A stretch of DNA of 64,000 bases from contig JARBJD010000019.1 of the NCBI GenBank assembly GCA_033064195.1, positions 186,001 through 250,000 on the forward strand, given 5' to 3'. Made by a program: the position numbers and the translations under genes. Below the pieces are notes generated by a model, which saw only the letters and a list, made by a program, of their open reading frames with translations, had not been told where the DNA came from and did not search any database. This DNA is from Blattamonas nauphoetae (Eukaryota > Preaxostyla > Oxymonadida). Below, piece after piece: positions 1-11,430 of this stretch. How positions within the stretch are numbered: the first letter of the stretch is position 1; each line of letters begins with the position of its first letter.

Positions 1-3000
1 AGGTTGTGTAGTGAGAATGGATGTGAGAGTGGGAGGGAAGTCTCGTTCGATCAGCAGTGAGATTAGAAGACAGTACCTGACGAGAACTTGAATATGTTCT
101 GGCCCGAGCTCACTGAGGAAGAGATCATTGAAATCAGAAGTGATGCGAGAGACTGCATGTTGGTTTTCCTCGAAAGAGAGAATGAGCTGAGTAGCTTTCG
201 CCATCCCCAAATTGTCGACGATCGCCCTGTGTCGGAGGAACAAGATCAGAATGACGGTGTTGAAAAAAGACCAAGTGGGGCGTAAATCCGCAGTGATCAT
301 TCCGTCCCAGTGGAACTGATCAACAGGGAATGGTGGCAGAGAATGACCATTAATATGTTTCATGATCCATGTCGATGAAATGCGAATAATGGCTTGTTGT
401 TCCTCAGGCCACCCTTCGGTGAACGTATTCTGGAGTTTAGTCCACAGATGTGGTAACTGGGAGAATATATCGAGTTTGCCAATTAAATCTTGGAAGAGGA
501 AAAACGCCGTCGAGCGGATTTGATTGTTTGAACTGCTGAGCGCTGAGACTGTCTGATCAAGGAATGTCGAAACATCGCGAATGCACTTGTCAGCACCAAC
601 GAGTTCACAAACAGAAAGACAACGGATCAGCGATTGAGCCAGTTTCTGATCGTCCTCTTCGTCAAACAGTGATGAATCGAATCTCTCGGTTGGACTGAGA
701 TCGTCGATGTATCTAGCGACGACGCAAGTTGTTGGAACTTTGCTTGGAGCGAGAGAAGCGTCGGTCGGAAGAACGGCAATTTGAGGAAAGACGTGTCATT
801 CTGAAAATCGAAGTCAAAAAAAAGAAGACACACCTCAACTTTCTTTTCGCCTGAGACAACTTTCTGCAGAAGTACTTTCCAAGACGTTATCCTTTTTGCC
901 TCTTCAAATAAATCCGGATCAAACTGTTTTATGATTTCGGAAAGCTCAGGTTCGAGCAGTTTCATCCATTTTGTGAATTTTGGCGAGTGTGGATTGACTT
1001 CAATATCAGTCAGACGAACTTTGTGGTTGACCTTACCTTCGTTCTCCAGTTGACGAACAACACTGTGGGCAATGTTGGGGGACATCATCAAAGAATTCAT
1101 TAAGTTAAGATCATTAAGGAACGTTTGGGCGCAAGCTTTGGTATTTCTACGCACCAAATAGTCAAGTTCAGACGTGTCACAGATGGGAATTAGTATTCCA
1201 GTGTTGATGAGAAGATTGATGAGGTGCAGAACCACAGGGGGGATCAGATTGTTAAAAAAATGGTCGTTGATGCGCTTGGAAAGACAATTTGAGGAGGAAA
1301 GTTGATCAATCAAGACAAGGAAAAGGAGAGAGAGATGGGTGATGCTGTCAGAGAATGATTGTGGGGAATTTGGAGGTGATGAATCTGATTGTGAGGTGAA
1401 GAGATCTGAGATTGAAGAAATCGAAGAGAAAGAGACAAACTGATCCGAGCTGTCCCAAATCGATCAATCAGAACATCGTCCCAATCGAAGCTAAATAAGT
1501 CACCGCGAAACGAAGCTTTCGATTCAAGTCCAATCACAGCACACACGAACCATTCCATCAAATCCTGAAAAAAAAAGACACAACAAAGGATCCAAACCAA
1601 CGAAATTGTCGATAAACAAGATAATGAATGCAGACCTTCCATTCGATCACTTCTTGAGCTTCACATTTTGAAGTGACAAACGATGAAAGTGTTTGGATGC
1701 CTTCATGCTCGACAAGAGAGGTCGGAGAATCTGTTGAGGCTGTTGGATCATGCCAGACAAGCAGGGGATATTTGAGGAGATTGTCAAGATTGTCTTTCGC
1801 TCCTTCAGGAAGTTCACCATTTCTTGTTCGGGGGTGTATGACGGCATCCACTTCAAATTGGCGGAGAGAATCGACAATTTGGATTTCTTCTTCTGTTTGG
1901 CGTGATCGTTTTGATATCTCATCTTCACGTGGGAATTTTGGGAGCGTGGGAACATCAGTTGATGAGAACAGTGGTTCTGACAAAGTTCCACCTTGAAGTT
2001 GGAAAGCCAGTGGATTTGGAGTCAGAGGTCGAAGAGATCCAGTTCGGTTCGATCCCGACGAAAAAATGGCTGTGTCCTTCGATCCATTTTCTGCCGACTG
2101 TGATGAAGAGTGACTGTAGCTCCTTCCCTCCCAGCGTGGTGTTGATTGAGAAGGTGTGGAGTGTGATCCAACTTGCGGATTGAACGACACTGTTCGTGCT
2201 TCAGAAGCGGTGCTTCTGGAATGTTGGATGGTGATATCGCTCAGCAAGTGACCTGGTCCTCTTAAATGGTTCAGGTGAAGTTGTGATTCAGCAAGAATCG
2301 CTTCACGAGCTGGTTTGAAGGCATCATCCGTCAGAAACGAGGTGGTTAACTGGAATGGGGGTGAGACAAGTGAAAATAGTGAAAATGAGAGTGCGATCGA
2401 TCAAAACCTCTTTTCGTTCACCAGTCGCTATTTCCTGGATGGAAGAGAAGATGTCATCTGTGGTGATCTTCGGGACGAGGACGAGTTCGATATTCCTCAA
2501 GTTGGCGATGAGTTCCACGAAAAAATTTGAGACATGTTGGATTTCAGACGAAAGAGAAATGGGGCTCTCATCTCCACTTCCAGGAGCTAGTAAAGAAGGG
2601 AGTGGATCTGAAAAGTGGAGAAGGAACATCAAAGGTGAGAATAAACGGAAAGAAACTGATGTGGAATCGGAAAAGGTTGTCCACCACAATATCATCTTCT
2701 TGGAGAGGCGAATCTGCAAGGCCCAAGTTCAATCGAGACTCCACTCCGAGAATGCACTCAATGTACCACATGATCACTGTCTGACAAAGAAGAAGAATGA
2801 CAAAAAGAGACACAAGCCTGTGACGAAACTGGGATCTTCCTCGAGATCAGAAATTGCGTGAAGTCGGAAAGAGGCAACACGTTTCCAAGAGATCTCAGAA
2901 ATATCGTCCCATCCTCCGATTGGAGAGGCTCGGAGAGAGGAAGGAGAAATGGGCGAGGTTGGCGGGAATTGTTTGGTAGTGGATGGAGAATATTTTTGAA

Positions 3001-3759
3001 TTCGTTAAGTTGACTTGGCGTGACGCCTTGGAATGCCATCAGAATCGATGATTCACCAGGAAAAGCACATAGTTTGGTGAGGAAGTTTCTGAGATCTGGA
3101 GGACTGTTTGAGTCTTTAAGCGAGGTGAGTTTGAATGTAGGCGAGAAGATAGTGCTCAGAATGTATTCATTGTCAGATACGTCAGGATTCTCCTCCACAA
3201 ACGAAAGGCGGAGATCATGGAAACTTGGCAAGAAGATTGGATTGTGAAAAAATGAAAGCGTCCTCGGGGGATCTTGGCAGAATCGAGAGAGAAGGTCGAA
3301 AAATGGTTGAATTGGATTTGAGTACCGGATACATGCGTCGTGATGAGAGGGAGAATTTTGATCCCGGTTTATCTCAATGAATATCATTGATATCTCACGA
3401 ATTTCATGTGAAATATCCGTTTCCAATAATTCTTCAAAGTGTTGTGTGAGATATTCATCATTTGATCCATAGACATGGCCACAACGGTCGGCGTCGAGAA
3501 CTGGCACGAAAAATGAGAAAAAAGGATGAACATCCAAACCAAGAGAAGCATGACCATTCGCATCAAACACAAAATCGCAGACACTTGCTTGAATCTCATC
3601 TGAAACTGCTGTCTTTCGAAGCACTGATTCAAGAAGCATCTCCACAAAGACCCCAATCAAGTTCTGCAAAAATCAGAGAGAAAATGTGCAAACAAAGGGA
3701 GTGGGATCATTGACTCTTGCGAGAACAGCTTCGGAGAGTGACTTAAAGAACGTTGACAT
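1..3759 (-). CDS. Large multi-exon helical protein, 3' end beyond the window
   Basis: The function is not recognised. Translation opens at an ATG at 3759 (reads MSTFFKSLSEAVLARV) and stays open, after splicing, to base 1, so the C-terminus lies outside. Introns I can place from frame continuity: 3664-3693 (30 nt, contains an in-frame stop), 2781-2817 (best read as GC-AG), 2608-2656, about 2350-2408, 1565-1635, 1440-1474 (35 nt; the first AG is skipped and the second used), 801-833 and about 713-738. The product is rich in amphipathic helices with a Ser/Thr-rich stretch in the middle (around 1470-2250), and the C-terminal half reads like HEAT/ARM-type helical pairs. No catalytic motif is visible. 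It resembles the other helical family members in the window in style, but I cannot align it directly. The frame agrees across eight introns, which argues for a live gene. Confidence 0.75.
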
Positions 3760-4115
3760 CTTCAGTAATTTTCTATGGGAGATCTAGACAGAGATGAACG
3801 AGACACAATGGTTTAGAATCAGAAAATTATTGTTTATTCTCTTGTAAATTGTTTTTCGAACATACGAAAACGGGATTTAGGTGATTGGGATATTTCTTTG
3901 TTCGATTCGTGAGTGGGGACACAAACAAGAAATGATAGACCACGGCTTCTCTCCCCTTTTCTCGCCTAAACGGACTTAGAGTGAGAATGTCAGTCGAAAT
4001 GAAAATTAGCAAAATTTAGTGGGTGTTCAAAATATCGGTTTTGTTCTTGTCAACAGCTTTTTTCTGCTGCCCATCTCTGTCAGAAAGCCAATGAAGATTC
4101 CCTCCCAAATGTGGA
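3760..4115. other. Intergenic gap, no supported gene
   Basis: These 356 bases lie between the start of the large minus gene (ATG at 3759) and the stop of the next minus gene (4116). The short ORFs here overlap on both strands and have no homology I recognise. It should hold the promoter of the left gene and the 3' end of the right one, but no specific element can be supported. Confidence 0.5.
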
Positions 4116-5036
4116 TCAGCTGTGTTCTCGCAAAGACAAGGAGTATTCCTGTGATACACCCACATCGTGGACATGCAGCTCGACCTCATCTGACAGGCCT
4201 TCCTCGCACAGTTTGAGCAGAATTTTCTTTCCCCTCGTCCGAACAGCTGGATGTGTAAAAAGCCATGCATTGATTTGTCTCATCATACACTGCGACATCT
4301 CTTCCAGGAACGGCGAACATTCGATGAGTCGTGCAAAAATCAAAGCAAAATGGTCAGATTCGGATGAGACTGCGAGTCGGCGTTGATTGATGTAAATGAA
4401 CTCCAGAAATGGTTCTATCGGACGGAAAAATTTGTACATGAATGTGCGGTTGACGAATCCCGTCGGATAATATCTCTTCCCAGAGATTTCACGAACTAGA
4501 TCACGATGTTCGTCAGCTAGGATTGCTTTAACGATTTCTATTAAAGAAAAATCGTACTCCGAAACGAGATGAAAATTCTGCTCGTAGAAGGTGGATGGGA
4601 GGAGAGAGAAGAATCCTGACTGGATAAAGTCAAAGCGAGTGGTCGGCATTGCGAAACTCACAACCCTCTCCAAAAGCTGCAATGACGATTTGACAATCTC
4701 CATATTGGGTGATCTGAGGAGCGGAATCATTGAGTTGGTGAAACCAGAGCAAGACCAAGGTGATTGGGGAACAAGTTGATAGAGAACTGTTTCGGCCATG
4801 GACGCAAAATTGGATTGAGGAGTGATCCTCTGCAGAAGAGAACACGCTTGTTTGGTTTTTCGGTCATCCAGTTTGTTTCCATCCTTCACAAAGTCGACAA
4901 GCGACAGAAATGGCTGAGATGCATCGGCGACACTTTTGATGGTGATGGGCTCGATTCTCAGAAACAAGGGAGTTTCAACACGGTTGAATGGCCAGATGGA
5001 ACGGAGTTTGTCGAGAAATGTCGAGTTGGATTTCAT
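4116..5036 (-). CDS. 306-aa helical-repeat family protein
   Basis: A single-exon gene of unknown function. ATG at 5036 (MKSNSTFLDKLRSIWPF) runs to TGA at 4116. The sequence is mostly predicted alpha helix, with a helix pair near the middle that includes SPNMEIVKSSLQLLERVVSF. That pair matches a position in the 8.4 kb gene (SPHSTVVAAALSFLKSTTKE). Near the C-terminus it reads GKKILLKLCEEGLSDEVE, equivalent to GKELMQTLFSEGFEDTLE in the 8.4 kb gene, so this is a shorter, complete member of the same lineage-specific family. No signal peptide or membrane segment is evident. I infer an ARM/HEAT-like scaffold, with no evidence for a partner. Confidence 0.7.
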   Translation of the reverse strand: MKSNSTFLDKLRSIWPFNRVETPLFLRIEPITIKSVADASQPFLSLVDFVKDGNKLDDRKTKQACSLLQRITPQSNFASMAETVLYQLVPQSPWSCSGFTNSMIPLLRSPNMEIVKSSLQLLERVVSFAMPTTRFDFIQSGFFSLLPSTFYEQNFHLVSEYDFSLIEIVKAILADEHRDLVREISGKRYYPTGFVNRTFMYKFFRPIEPFLEFIYINQRRLAVSSESDHFALIFARLIECSPFLEEMSQCMMRQINAWLFTHPAVRTRGKKILLKLCEEGLSDEVELHVHDVGVSQEYSLSLREHS

Positions 5037-5155
5037 CGAAGAATGATAACGATGAAAAGTGGTTGATCATTCCCACAAGAAAATTCTGAAATCCTCGACG
5101 ATTGACTTGGTCTCTGTCTTGATCCCATTCACAACCACACCGGATGATCATTGTG

Positions 5156-5198
5156 GCCACAGCGAAGCCTGTTAGTACCAGCAGGCTTCGCTGTACCC
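5156..5198. repeat. 43-bp hairpin insertion flanked by a 10-bp direct repeat
   Basis: A perfect 13-bp inverted repeat (5159-5171 and 5182-5194, arm ACAGCGAAGCCTG) encloses a 10-nt loop. The 43-bp unit sits between two copies of GATCATTGTG (5146-5155 and 5199-5208). This looks like a target-site duplication around a tiny foldback insertion. A stable cruciform or transcript hairpin is also possible. Confidence 0.6.
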
Positions 5199-5224
5199 GA
5201 TCATTGTGATTTTACGGTGATTCA

Positions 5225-5346
5225 ATTTGAAATGTCGTAAAACACTAATGTGCGTCCCAAAAAATCATTTTTCTCCTAATTACCGTTCTTTTGTTCATTC
5301 GACAGGAAAAATATGAAATACAATTTTAAGTACGATCGCGTTCGAA
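5225..5346 (-). repeat. Dispersed repeat, copy A (about 120 bp)
   Basis: Read on the minus strand, this block starts TCGAACGCGATCG and ends GACGCACATTAGTGT. The same order of words occurs on the plus strand at about 27572-27680 inside element E2. The two copies differ by point changes and small indels, so they are old. A second shared word, CATTCAGAATCGCCCAT, lies at 5386-5402 and again just after the 27.6 kb copy, although not in the same relative arrangement. It is probably a remnant of an unidentified mobile element that abuts the left edge of the 5.4 kb duplication. Confidence 0.55.
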
Positions 5347-5399
5347 ACTGCCTGAGTTTACGAAGGTGGAACTCATGCGTCCTTTCATTCAGAATCGCC

Positions 5400-5519
5400 C
5401 ATATCATCGAGCAACGACGTGGAAACGAGAAATCCGGACCTTGGGGATGGACACTTTGTCAGTCTTCGATCCAATTTTGCAATTTTGCGGGAGGAAATAC
5501 CACCTCACTCACATTTTGA
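5400..5519 (+). pseudogene. 3'-terminal remnant of a helical-family paralogue
   Basis: This stretch encodes IIEQRRGNE and then about 25 residues up to a TGA at 5519. The same nine residues occur, as VIEQRRGNE, near the C-terminus of the 10.3-11.4 kb family gene. No upstream part of a family gene is attached; the sequence left of 5400 is the dispersed repeat. It is therefore a broken-off tail carried with the 5.4 kb duplication unit. Confidence 0.6.
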
Positions 5520-6025
5520 TGAAATCCGAAAACAAAGAAACTAACCTAACTCACTCCATCTCCCTGACTCCTCATTCCCGTCCAAACTCATCACTCAACA
5601 CCAGAGACGACATTCCTCTGCCATCCACTTCAGATTTATTGAGGAATGAACATCCTCATCAACCTTCATCTCACCATTTTCCTGAAGAATGCAACAGGAG
5701 CTCGATTGTTGAAGATTGTTCCAAAACAGGATTCTCCGTTGTGCCTTCATCCTTCCTCCGTGCTGTTGGTGTATTGATTCATGATTTATGGTGTTGTAGT
5801 GGAAAGGGGGATAATGATCAGACCCAATGTGAACACTCGAAAATGGGCCTGATCACTGACTCGCAAAAGTGTCTTCTTTACCAATACACACAACCCAGAC
5901 ATCTTTTGGAGGAATCTGGCTTCTTTCTGACTTTACTGTGGACATAACACTCCGTTGGAGACTCAGATCCGATCAACCCAACATCACTTTTAATTTGCTC
6001 ATTTCGTGAAATCGTTGTCCCACAG
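5520..6025. other. Spacer inside duplication copy 1, no supported gene
   Basis: About 500 bases between the paralogue tail and the ATG at 6026. The matching stretch of copy 2 (11431-12082) shares most of the sequence, including the word GTGCCTTCA(T/C)CCTTCCTC, but neither copy keeps a shared open frame. I read it as a 3' flank plus a promoter region that was duplicated with the gene. Confidence 0.45.
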
Positions 6026-8209
6026 ATGAAACTGAAGGTCCTTCGAAGAAAAATTGATACACCCTCCGAACTGGCTGGGGAACAGCCTCGAAATCATCTG
6101 ATCGGTTCACCTGAATGGAATCCAGTTTTCACTCTCTTTTCCTCATTGATTCCACTCGATCCTTCAGTCAAACATCTCACCACTTCTCGAAGTACTTCTG
6201 TGTGATGATGAAGAGATTGTTGTTGAAACGCTCCGCGAATTGCAGAAAGTGGCCTCAGGTGTGCGATTTTGTTTTCTTGATCGATCTGTTGATGAATGTT
6301 TTGGATGTGTTATAGAAAGTGGGTCGGATGACTCTTTTACTGATTGGTGTCCGTTTCTGTCTCTGTTGTGTTGTGGAACACACTCATCTGGACTTCTGGT
6401 CTTTCTTTTTCTCTTCTTATCATTCTCACTTTCAGGCAGAACTGGTGACATTGCTGGACATTCTTTGTTTGTGGTTTTCTTGGTTGTGATGATGGATGTC
6501 CTTCTTGCTTTCTTTTAGATTCAAAATCGCCATCGTTCATTCGTTCTTCGATTTCATCCGAAATCCCTTCTTTCGTTGTCACCCGATTCGGAGATTGGTT
6601 GAAGTGTCCTGCATTGGAATCCGTGTGTTTCTTTCTTGCTTCTTCTTCATTCGTTGTCAGTGTTGTTCTTGCATGGAATCACTCTTCTTCAAACCTGAAA
6701 TTGTCGACTCGCTTTTTTGGCGTCACAAGGACTTGATCATATCCACATTCACTGAAATCGGGGAATCATCACCTCCATTTGCTATTCTCACCACTTTAGC
6801 GCGTCTTTCTCTCTTCCCTCATCTCAGAATCACTTTCAACTCTCTCCAAGCCCTTTACAATATCACCGAACGAGATCCACCTGCTCTCACCCTCATCCCT
6901 TCACCCATCTTCCCATCCTCTTCTCCATCCCAACAATGTTCCGGTCTCCCATTTCTGACTGCTCTGACAAAGAGACTCCGAATCGTTTTCTCCGAATTCC
7001 AGACGAATCTCCCAACTGATCCTTCACATCTACCAAAATATATCCAGATCACGAAAGATGATCCGTATCTCATCACGCGTTACCTTGACTTCTGTGGCTA
7101 TTCGTTCCTCATCCCAACTCTTCTTTTGACCGCAGATCCACCAATCAAAGTGTGTTGTTCACTTTTTTCTTCACTTCTCGTCATTTCAGGTTGATTCCGA
7201 GATCATTCGAGAATTGGTTCTCTTTGTGAAAGAAGCTCTCCCAACGATTCTCACCAACATTTCGAACGTTGACACTCTCATCGCTTCTCTTCCCTCCGAC
7301 TCTTCCCCAACCACTCCATTGGTGTCTGAAGTTGACACTCAAATGAGAGACTCTCTCACAGTTCTTCGAAATGAATGTGAAGAGTTTGTGGATGATGGAT
7401 GGAGATTCTTTGCCAGTTTGACAGCCAATTTCACAGATCCCTACAAATCTTCCTTCCAAACAATCGTCCTCGACGATCCATCCTTCACTGACCTCATTCT
7501 CAACTCTCTCCAACTCACTCGCAATGGAAAAAGAGAGAACACAATCATGGCAATATCAAACATCGTAATGGTCTTTCCATCGATGCAGAAAAAGTTCATT
7601 GAGGCGAATCTTGTTGAGCGGATGTTTGAAACAGTCGATTTTCTTTCCATTCCTCTCTCGGAATCCAACACTCTTTTTGAACTAACCAAATTCATCAACA
7701 ACTTGTTATATATGATTGGAGACGATGAAGAAACTGACTTCGAACAATATCCTCTCATTCGTGTTTCTGTGTTCGAGCCAGCCAAACAATTCATCACATT
7801 CATCTTCAACAATTCTGACACACTGATTCTGGACGAAGAAGACGCAGTTGAACTCGAAAATCGACTCTGTTGGATCCACAATCACATCACCAACATGGAA
7901 CACCCGTCAAACGAACACGACGTGGACACTGTTTCAGAACTCGTGAGATGGGAGGTGCAAACGATGGTCGAGATGGAGAACGAAGAGAATTTTGATCTCG
8001 TCTTCCAGAGGATGTTGGACAGAACGCAAGAATGGAGACAAGATAATCGAGAGCGGCAGAAGAGGCGAGAAGTGCTTTTGAGAGAAGAAGGATGGGACGA
8101 CGCGTTCGAACAGAGAGGGGTGGGGATCGAGGCTGACCTTCGTCAAAACGTGCAAGACTGTTTGAGTCGGTTCCGGATCGAGCTGGCATTCAACGCGGAC
8201 GAACTCTGA
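6026..8209 (+). CDS. Multi-exon helical-family gene (duplication copy 1)
   Basis: Function unknown. A plausible ATG is at 6026 (MKLKVLRRKIDTPSELAGEQ). Exons placed from frames: 6436-6466, 6519-6622, 6661-7149 and 7190-8209, with introns 6467-6518, 6623-6660 and 7150-7189 (all GT-AG). The well-supported part starts at SKSPSFIRSSISSE and runs through MESLFFKPEIVDSLFW to the stop at 8209. It ends in a charged helix with LLREEGWDDAFEQRG, the family C-terminal motif. The helical pairs in between resemble ARM/HEAT repeats. The first exon is uncertain: three adjacent frames look coding (SPEWNPVFTLFSSLIPLDPS, then LLEVLLCDDEEIVVETLREL, then AELVTLLDIL) and no GT-AG choice I tried joins them. Copy 2 shows the same break, so it predates the duplication or reflects an intron type I did not recognise. 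Confidence 0.7.
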
Positions 8210-8416
8210 TAAAGATTGGTCGTCTGTTGTGCTATCGTCCTTCGCTCTTCCACTTGCGTCACACAACACCTTGTCTGTCTAACACGCCTCGCATGACGAG
8301 AAGAAGACTGATCTTCAAAGAGGTTCGTTGATATGTTGATTTACTTCATTCCCGATAACCCATCGATTTTTTCCAACGTTTAGATGTCTTGTGGAAGTAC
8401 AGTTTGACATGAAGTG

Positions 8417-9571
8417 ATGGTAAAATGGGAGAAAATGATCATACCACAATTATCTCTGGCGATTGACGAGAAATGGGATGATCCTCCTCTCTTTCCAATG
8501 GAAGAAGAAAAAACTATTTTACTATCATCAAGAGTTGCCTCTTTGAAACATTCACGGGAGTCACTTTCGACTATCAAGTTTAACAAAGAACCTTTTCTGG
8601 ATGTGTTTGTGATCTCGCAATTGTCGTTTCAGGACCAATCGACGATTTACTGTTCGCTTATTACGCTCGTGAAAGCTAGGCACCCTTTTGACAATGCCCT
8701 TCAACTCAGAGCTGCCCGGTTCTTGAAGAGCCTCGAACCGAAGTGGAGCTACGACAAAGATCTACCCACGAAAATCGTGACTCGCCTCGTTCACTCTTCA
8801 GATGACTCGCCTTCTGGCTTCACTGAGAGCATTTTGACACTGTTGTCATCTCCGCATTCGACTGTTGTTGCTGCAGCGTTGTCATTTTTGAAGAGCACAA
8901 CAAAGGAATTGTCCCCTGCAATCCGATGTCTTCTCGTGGAGCCAGATCTCATCGCCAATCTCTTAGCGACTGTTCAACCTCGAGCACTGCCAATTTCAGG
9001 AAATGAGACGATTCTCTCAAATATCATGGAAATCATCGTCAATTGCCTCAGCCTTGCCTCTCTATCGTATCTCAGGGATCTTGGCATGACATGTGCAATT
9101 GACGCGTTCAACCATCGTGACATGATCTTCCAGAAGGTCGTGATCCCATCGTCTCAATTTGTGTCATTTCTGATCACAAATCGATACATCCTCAATGAAT
9201 GCTTGTCTGAGTCGTTCGTGAATCTATTGAGGGAACTCCTTCGAATGAGTCCACCTCATCGCCCAACATTGGAATATGTTCTCGCATCTCCGATTGTGAT
9301 GGGATTCTCAACTTGTTACTCGTTCTTCGAGAATAATGAACATCTCTGGGTTGCTCTGAACCGAATATCCTATTCGTTTAAAGAATGGAAGAAGGAAGGC
9401 CCTGAAGCGGTTCAATGTGGAAAAGAGTTGATGCAAACTTTGTTTTCGGAAGGCTTCGAAGACACTCTCGAACAGATCCTGAAAAACGCGAAGAAAGGTA
9501 ATTATCCCTCTCTTCTTGTTTCGGAATGTCACTTGTTCTCACAGTTGCTGGGATCGAATGTGAAGGAGTAA
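8417..9571 (+). CDS. 385-aa helical-family protein
   Basis: A single-exon gene, ATG at 8417 (MVKWEKMIIPQLSL) to TAA at 9571. Residues about 60-330 form successive helix pairs with conserved family features: KARHPFDNALQLRAARFLKS, SSPHSTVVAAALSFLKS and LRELLRMSPPHRPTLEYVLA. The C-terminus carries CGKELMQTLFSEGFEDTLEQ followed by a tail ending LLGSNVKE. I recall very similar architecture and the ending LLGMN from many uncharacterised Blattamonas proteins, but this is memory and not a search. No signal peptide, membrane span or catalytic motif is visible. It sits between the two copies of the 2.9 kb duplication. I infer an intracellular helical scaffold. Confidence 0.75.
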   Translation: MVKWEKMIIPQLSLAIDEKWDDPPLFPMEEEKTILLSSRVASLKHSRESLSTIKFNKEPFLDVFVISQLSFQDQSTIYCSLITLVKARHPFDNALQLRAARFLKSLEPKWSYDKDLPTKIVTRLVHSSDDSPSGFTESILTLLSSPHSTVVAAALSFLKSTTKELSPAIRCLLVEPDLIANLLATVQPRALPISGNETILSNIMEIIVNCLSLASLSYLRDLGMTCAIDAFNHRDMIFQKVVIPSSQFVSFLITNRYILNECLSESFVNLLRELLRMSPPHRPTLEYVLASPIVMGFSTCYSFFENNEHLWVALNRISYSFKEWKKEGPEAVQCGKELMQTLFSEGFEDTLEQILKNAKKGNYPSLLVSECHLFSQLLGSNVKE

Positions 9572-9582
9572 AGATGGATAGC

Positions 9583-10275
9583 ATCAACAAAGACGCGTCG
9601 AATCCAACCCTCTCGAATGACTCCACTTCATTTCTGCGGACTCTCATCAGATGTTGAGAATGCACTGATTGCTGGTGCCCACGAACAGATTCTGGGATCG
9701 CCTCCAATCGTCCAGAAATGGATTGCTCTTTTGGGTTGGTCGTTCTCAACGCGACTGTCTTTTTCTGTCACATCGTCAACCGTCCTCTCTCCAAACAATT
9801 CCTTGCGTCCCTGAACGATGCATTGTGACCAGATTATCTTTCCCAATCTCGACTTTTCAACCATCTCTGAAACACTTCTCGTTTTACTTGTCGAAATGGG
9901 ATGCATTCCGCATTCCCGCCATTCTACAGCCACCTCCGATCTGTTTCATGATCATCCAGTCCGTTGACTATCCACTCAGTCTTATATCTCGTTCCTGCAA
10001 CCGATCCCAAACAGCCTCCGATATAACAGAATCCAAGCAACTCCTGACGATGATGTTTGTCAACACAGAGTTCCTTCTGCATGGTACATCATCAGTGATG
10101 GATCAACTTGTTACGCTACAGGTTACGGCCGTTCAACGACGAGCTCACGTTCTGACGCGAAAATCAGGCTCATAAGGTCCATCAAACGGCTCTCAGATGT
10201 GTAGTATGCAAAATGGCCAGGTTGTTGGGTCAATATCCAGAAAGGAAAGAATAGAGAAACCCACGAGGCGCTGTT
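9583..10275 (+). pseudogene. Decayed helical-family copy
   Basis: This stretch carries family-like peptides in shifting frames, such as NATVFFCHIVNRPLSKQFLA and LDFSTISETLLVLLVEM. Stops separate them and no splice sites join them. It sits directly between two family genes. I count at least four interruptions. It looks like a relic of a tandem copy. Confidence 0.45.
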
Positions 10276-10278
10276 CTG

Positions 10279-11430
10279 ATGTCGCTTTTGGGAAGACTGA
10301 ATGATCGCACGATTTCTCGCCCTTTGGAGTATTTGTGCGTTGAATCACTTTTTCCGACGATGGAAAACTCCATCACGCCAACACTCCTCCAAACGAGCTC
10401 TCTTCTCAACACTATCGTCACTCTCCTCAGATCGCCGTCCATTCCACTCCAAACGACAGAGTGGACTCCACAACTCCGCTGGCACAATCGGAACTGGAAT
10501 GGCCAGCCATCTCGTTCCTCTGCTGGAATTGGATTCTACGCTGACTATTTCGTCGTTCATCACTTCCACCACAACCAGACGAGTTTGGAGTTGCACTGTT
10601 GTCATTTTCTGATGTTGAGTCGTTCTTCGACGGAACGCGGTTGGATTGGCCTGCCCTCATTCTGTCCTGCTGACTCAATTTCTTGCTTTTCTGAATATGA
10701 ACTCGTTTTCACTCAACTGGACAGTATCGATCTTGATCAAAGCCCAACTCGCGCCCAATTGTGTGAACATACCATTTTCGGACCGATTCTGTTCAAACCA
10801 TCCCTTCGCCATCAACAATTCGAAGGAAGTGCAACATGCCAGGCAGACACACGTCTGAGGCTCGTCACGGATAACCTCATCACTCAACTCGTCTCCTCTT
10901 TCCACCCACTCACTCCCTCGTTTGATAATTTTGAAGATAACCACACACTTCTCATCATCATCAACCATCCTCTCTGGCTCTCAACTCCTAATGGTCTCGC
11001 ACAACTCGGAATGTATCATCCTCATGAACAAGAAGAAGTTCATGAAACTGTTCTCAACCAAGTTTTGAAGCCATCAGAAGGATATATCCAGCATCTGTGT
11101 GCGAACCGTTACAAGTCTGTGGATGACGACCAATCCACTCAATTCATGCTATTCCTTGCTGCCCTTCTAACAATATGCCCCTTTCATGAACAGACAATGA
11201 ACTTCGTTCTCACACTGCCTGTATTACTCATTGTCCCAAGCGCAATGACCTTTTTCGAAAGTGATAGATCAATTACAGATTTTCTGGAAATTGTGGATAC
11301 TTTTCAGAAAGGACAGGATTGGACAGTTGGAAAAATGTTGCAACGATGGAACATTTGTCTCAGCTGTCTGAGAATGGAGGGCGTTGAAGACGTCATCGAG
11401 CAACGACGTGGAAACGAGCATGTCGAATAA
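10279..11430 (+). CDS. 383-aa helical-family protein, 5' half degraded
   Basis: The open frame runs from ATG at 10279 to TAA at 11430. Residues about 200-380 are a clear family domain: LITQLVSSFHPLTPSFDNF, PLWLSTPNGLAQLGMY, EVHETVLNQVLKPSEGYIQH, FMLFLAALLTICPFHEQTM and the C-terminal LRMEGVEDVIEQRRGNE. The first 180 residues are Ser/Gln/His-rich with no family features, although the alternate frames hold family-like pieces, so this end has probably lost its reading frame. The TAA also comes about 25 codons before the end of the related tail at 5400-5519. It may be transcribed, but I would treat it as a decaying gene. Confidence 0.5.
   Translation: MSLLGRLNDRTISRPLEYLCVESLFPTMENSITPTLLQTSSLLNTIVTLLRSPSIPLQTTEWTPQLRWHNRNWNGQPSRSSAGIGFYADYFVVHHFHHNQTSLELHCCHFLMLSRSSTERGWIGLPSFCPADSISCFSEYELVFTQLDSIDLDQSPTRAQLCEHTIFGPILFKPSLRHQQFEGSATCQADTRLRLVTDNLITQLVSSFHPLTPSFDNFEDNHTLLIIINHPLWLSTPNGLAQLGMYHPHEQEEVHETVLNQVLKPSEGYIQHLCANRYKSVDDDQSTQFMLFLAALLTICPFHEQTMNFVLTLPVLLIVPSAMTFFESDRSITDFLEIVDTFQKGQDWTVGKMLQRWNICLSCLRMEGVEDVIEQRRGNEHVE

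Larger units (their letters stand above)
5401..8275 (+). repeat. Segmental duplication, copy 1
   Basis: This segment is repeated at 11391-14338 in direct orientation, from the shared start ATCGAGCAACGACGTGG to just past the shared 3' flank TCCTTCGCTCTTCCACTTGC. Intron positions are shared and the last two exons are highly similar, while parts of the 5' leader differ by indels. The copies are about 6 kb apart, separated by two other family members. Confidence 0.85.

Noticed and set aside
2040-2060. T-loop-like word GGTTCGATCCC suggesting a tRNA
   Set aside because: It lies within the coding frame of the large minus gene. No acceptor stem or anticodon arm can be drawn around it.
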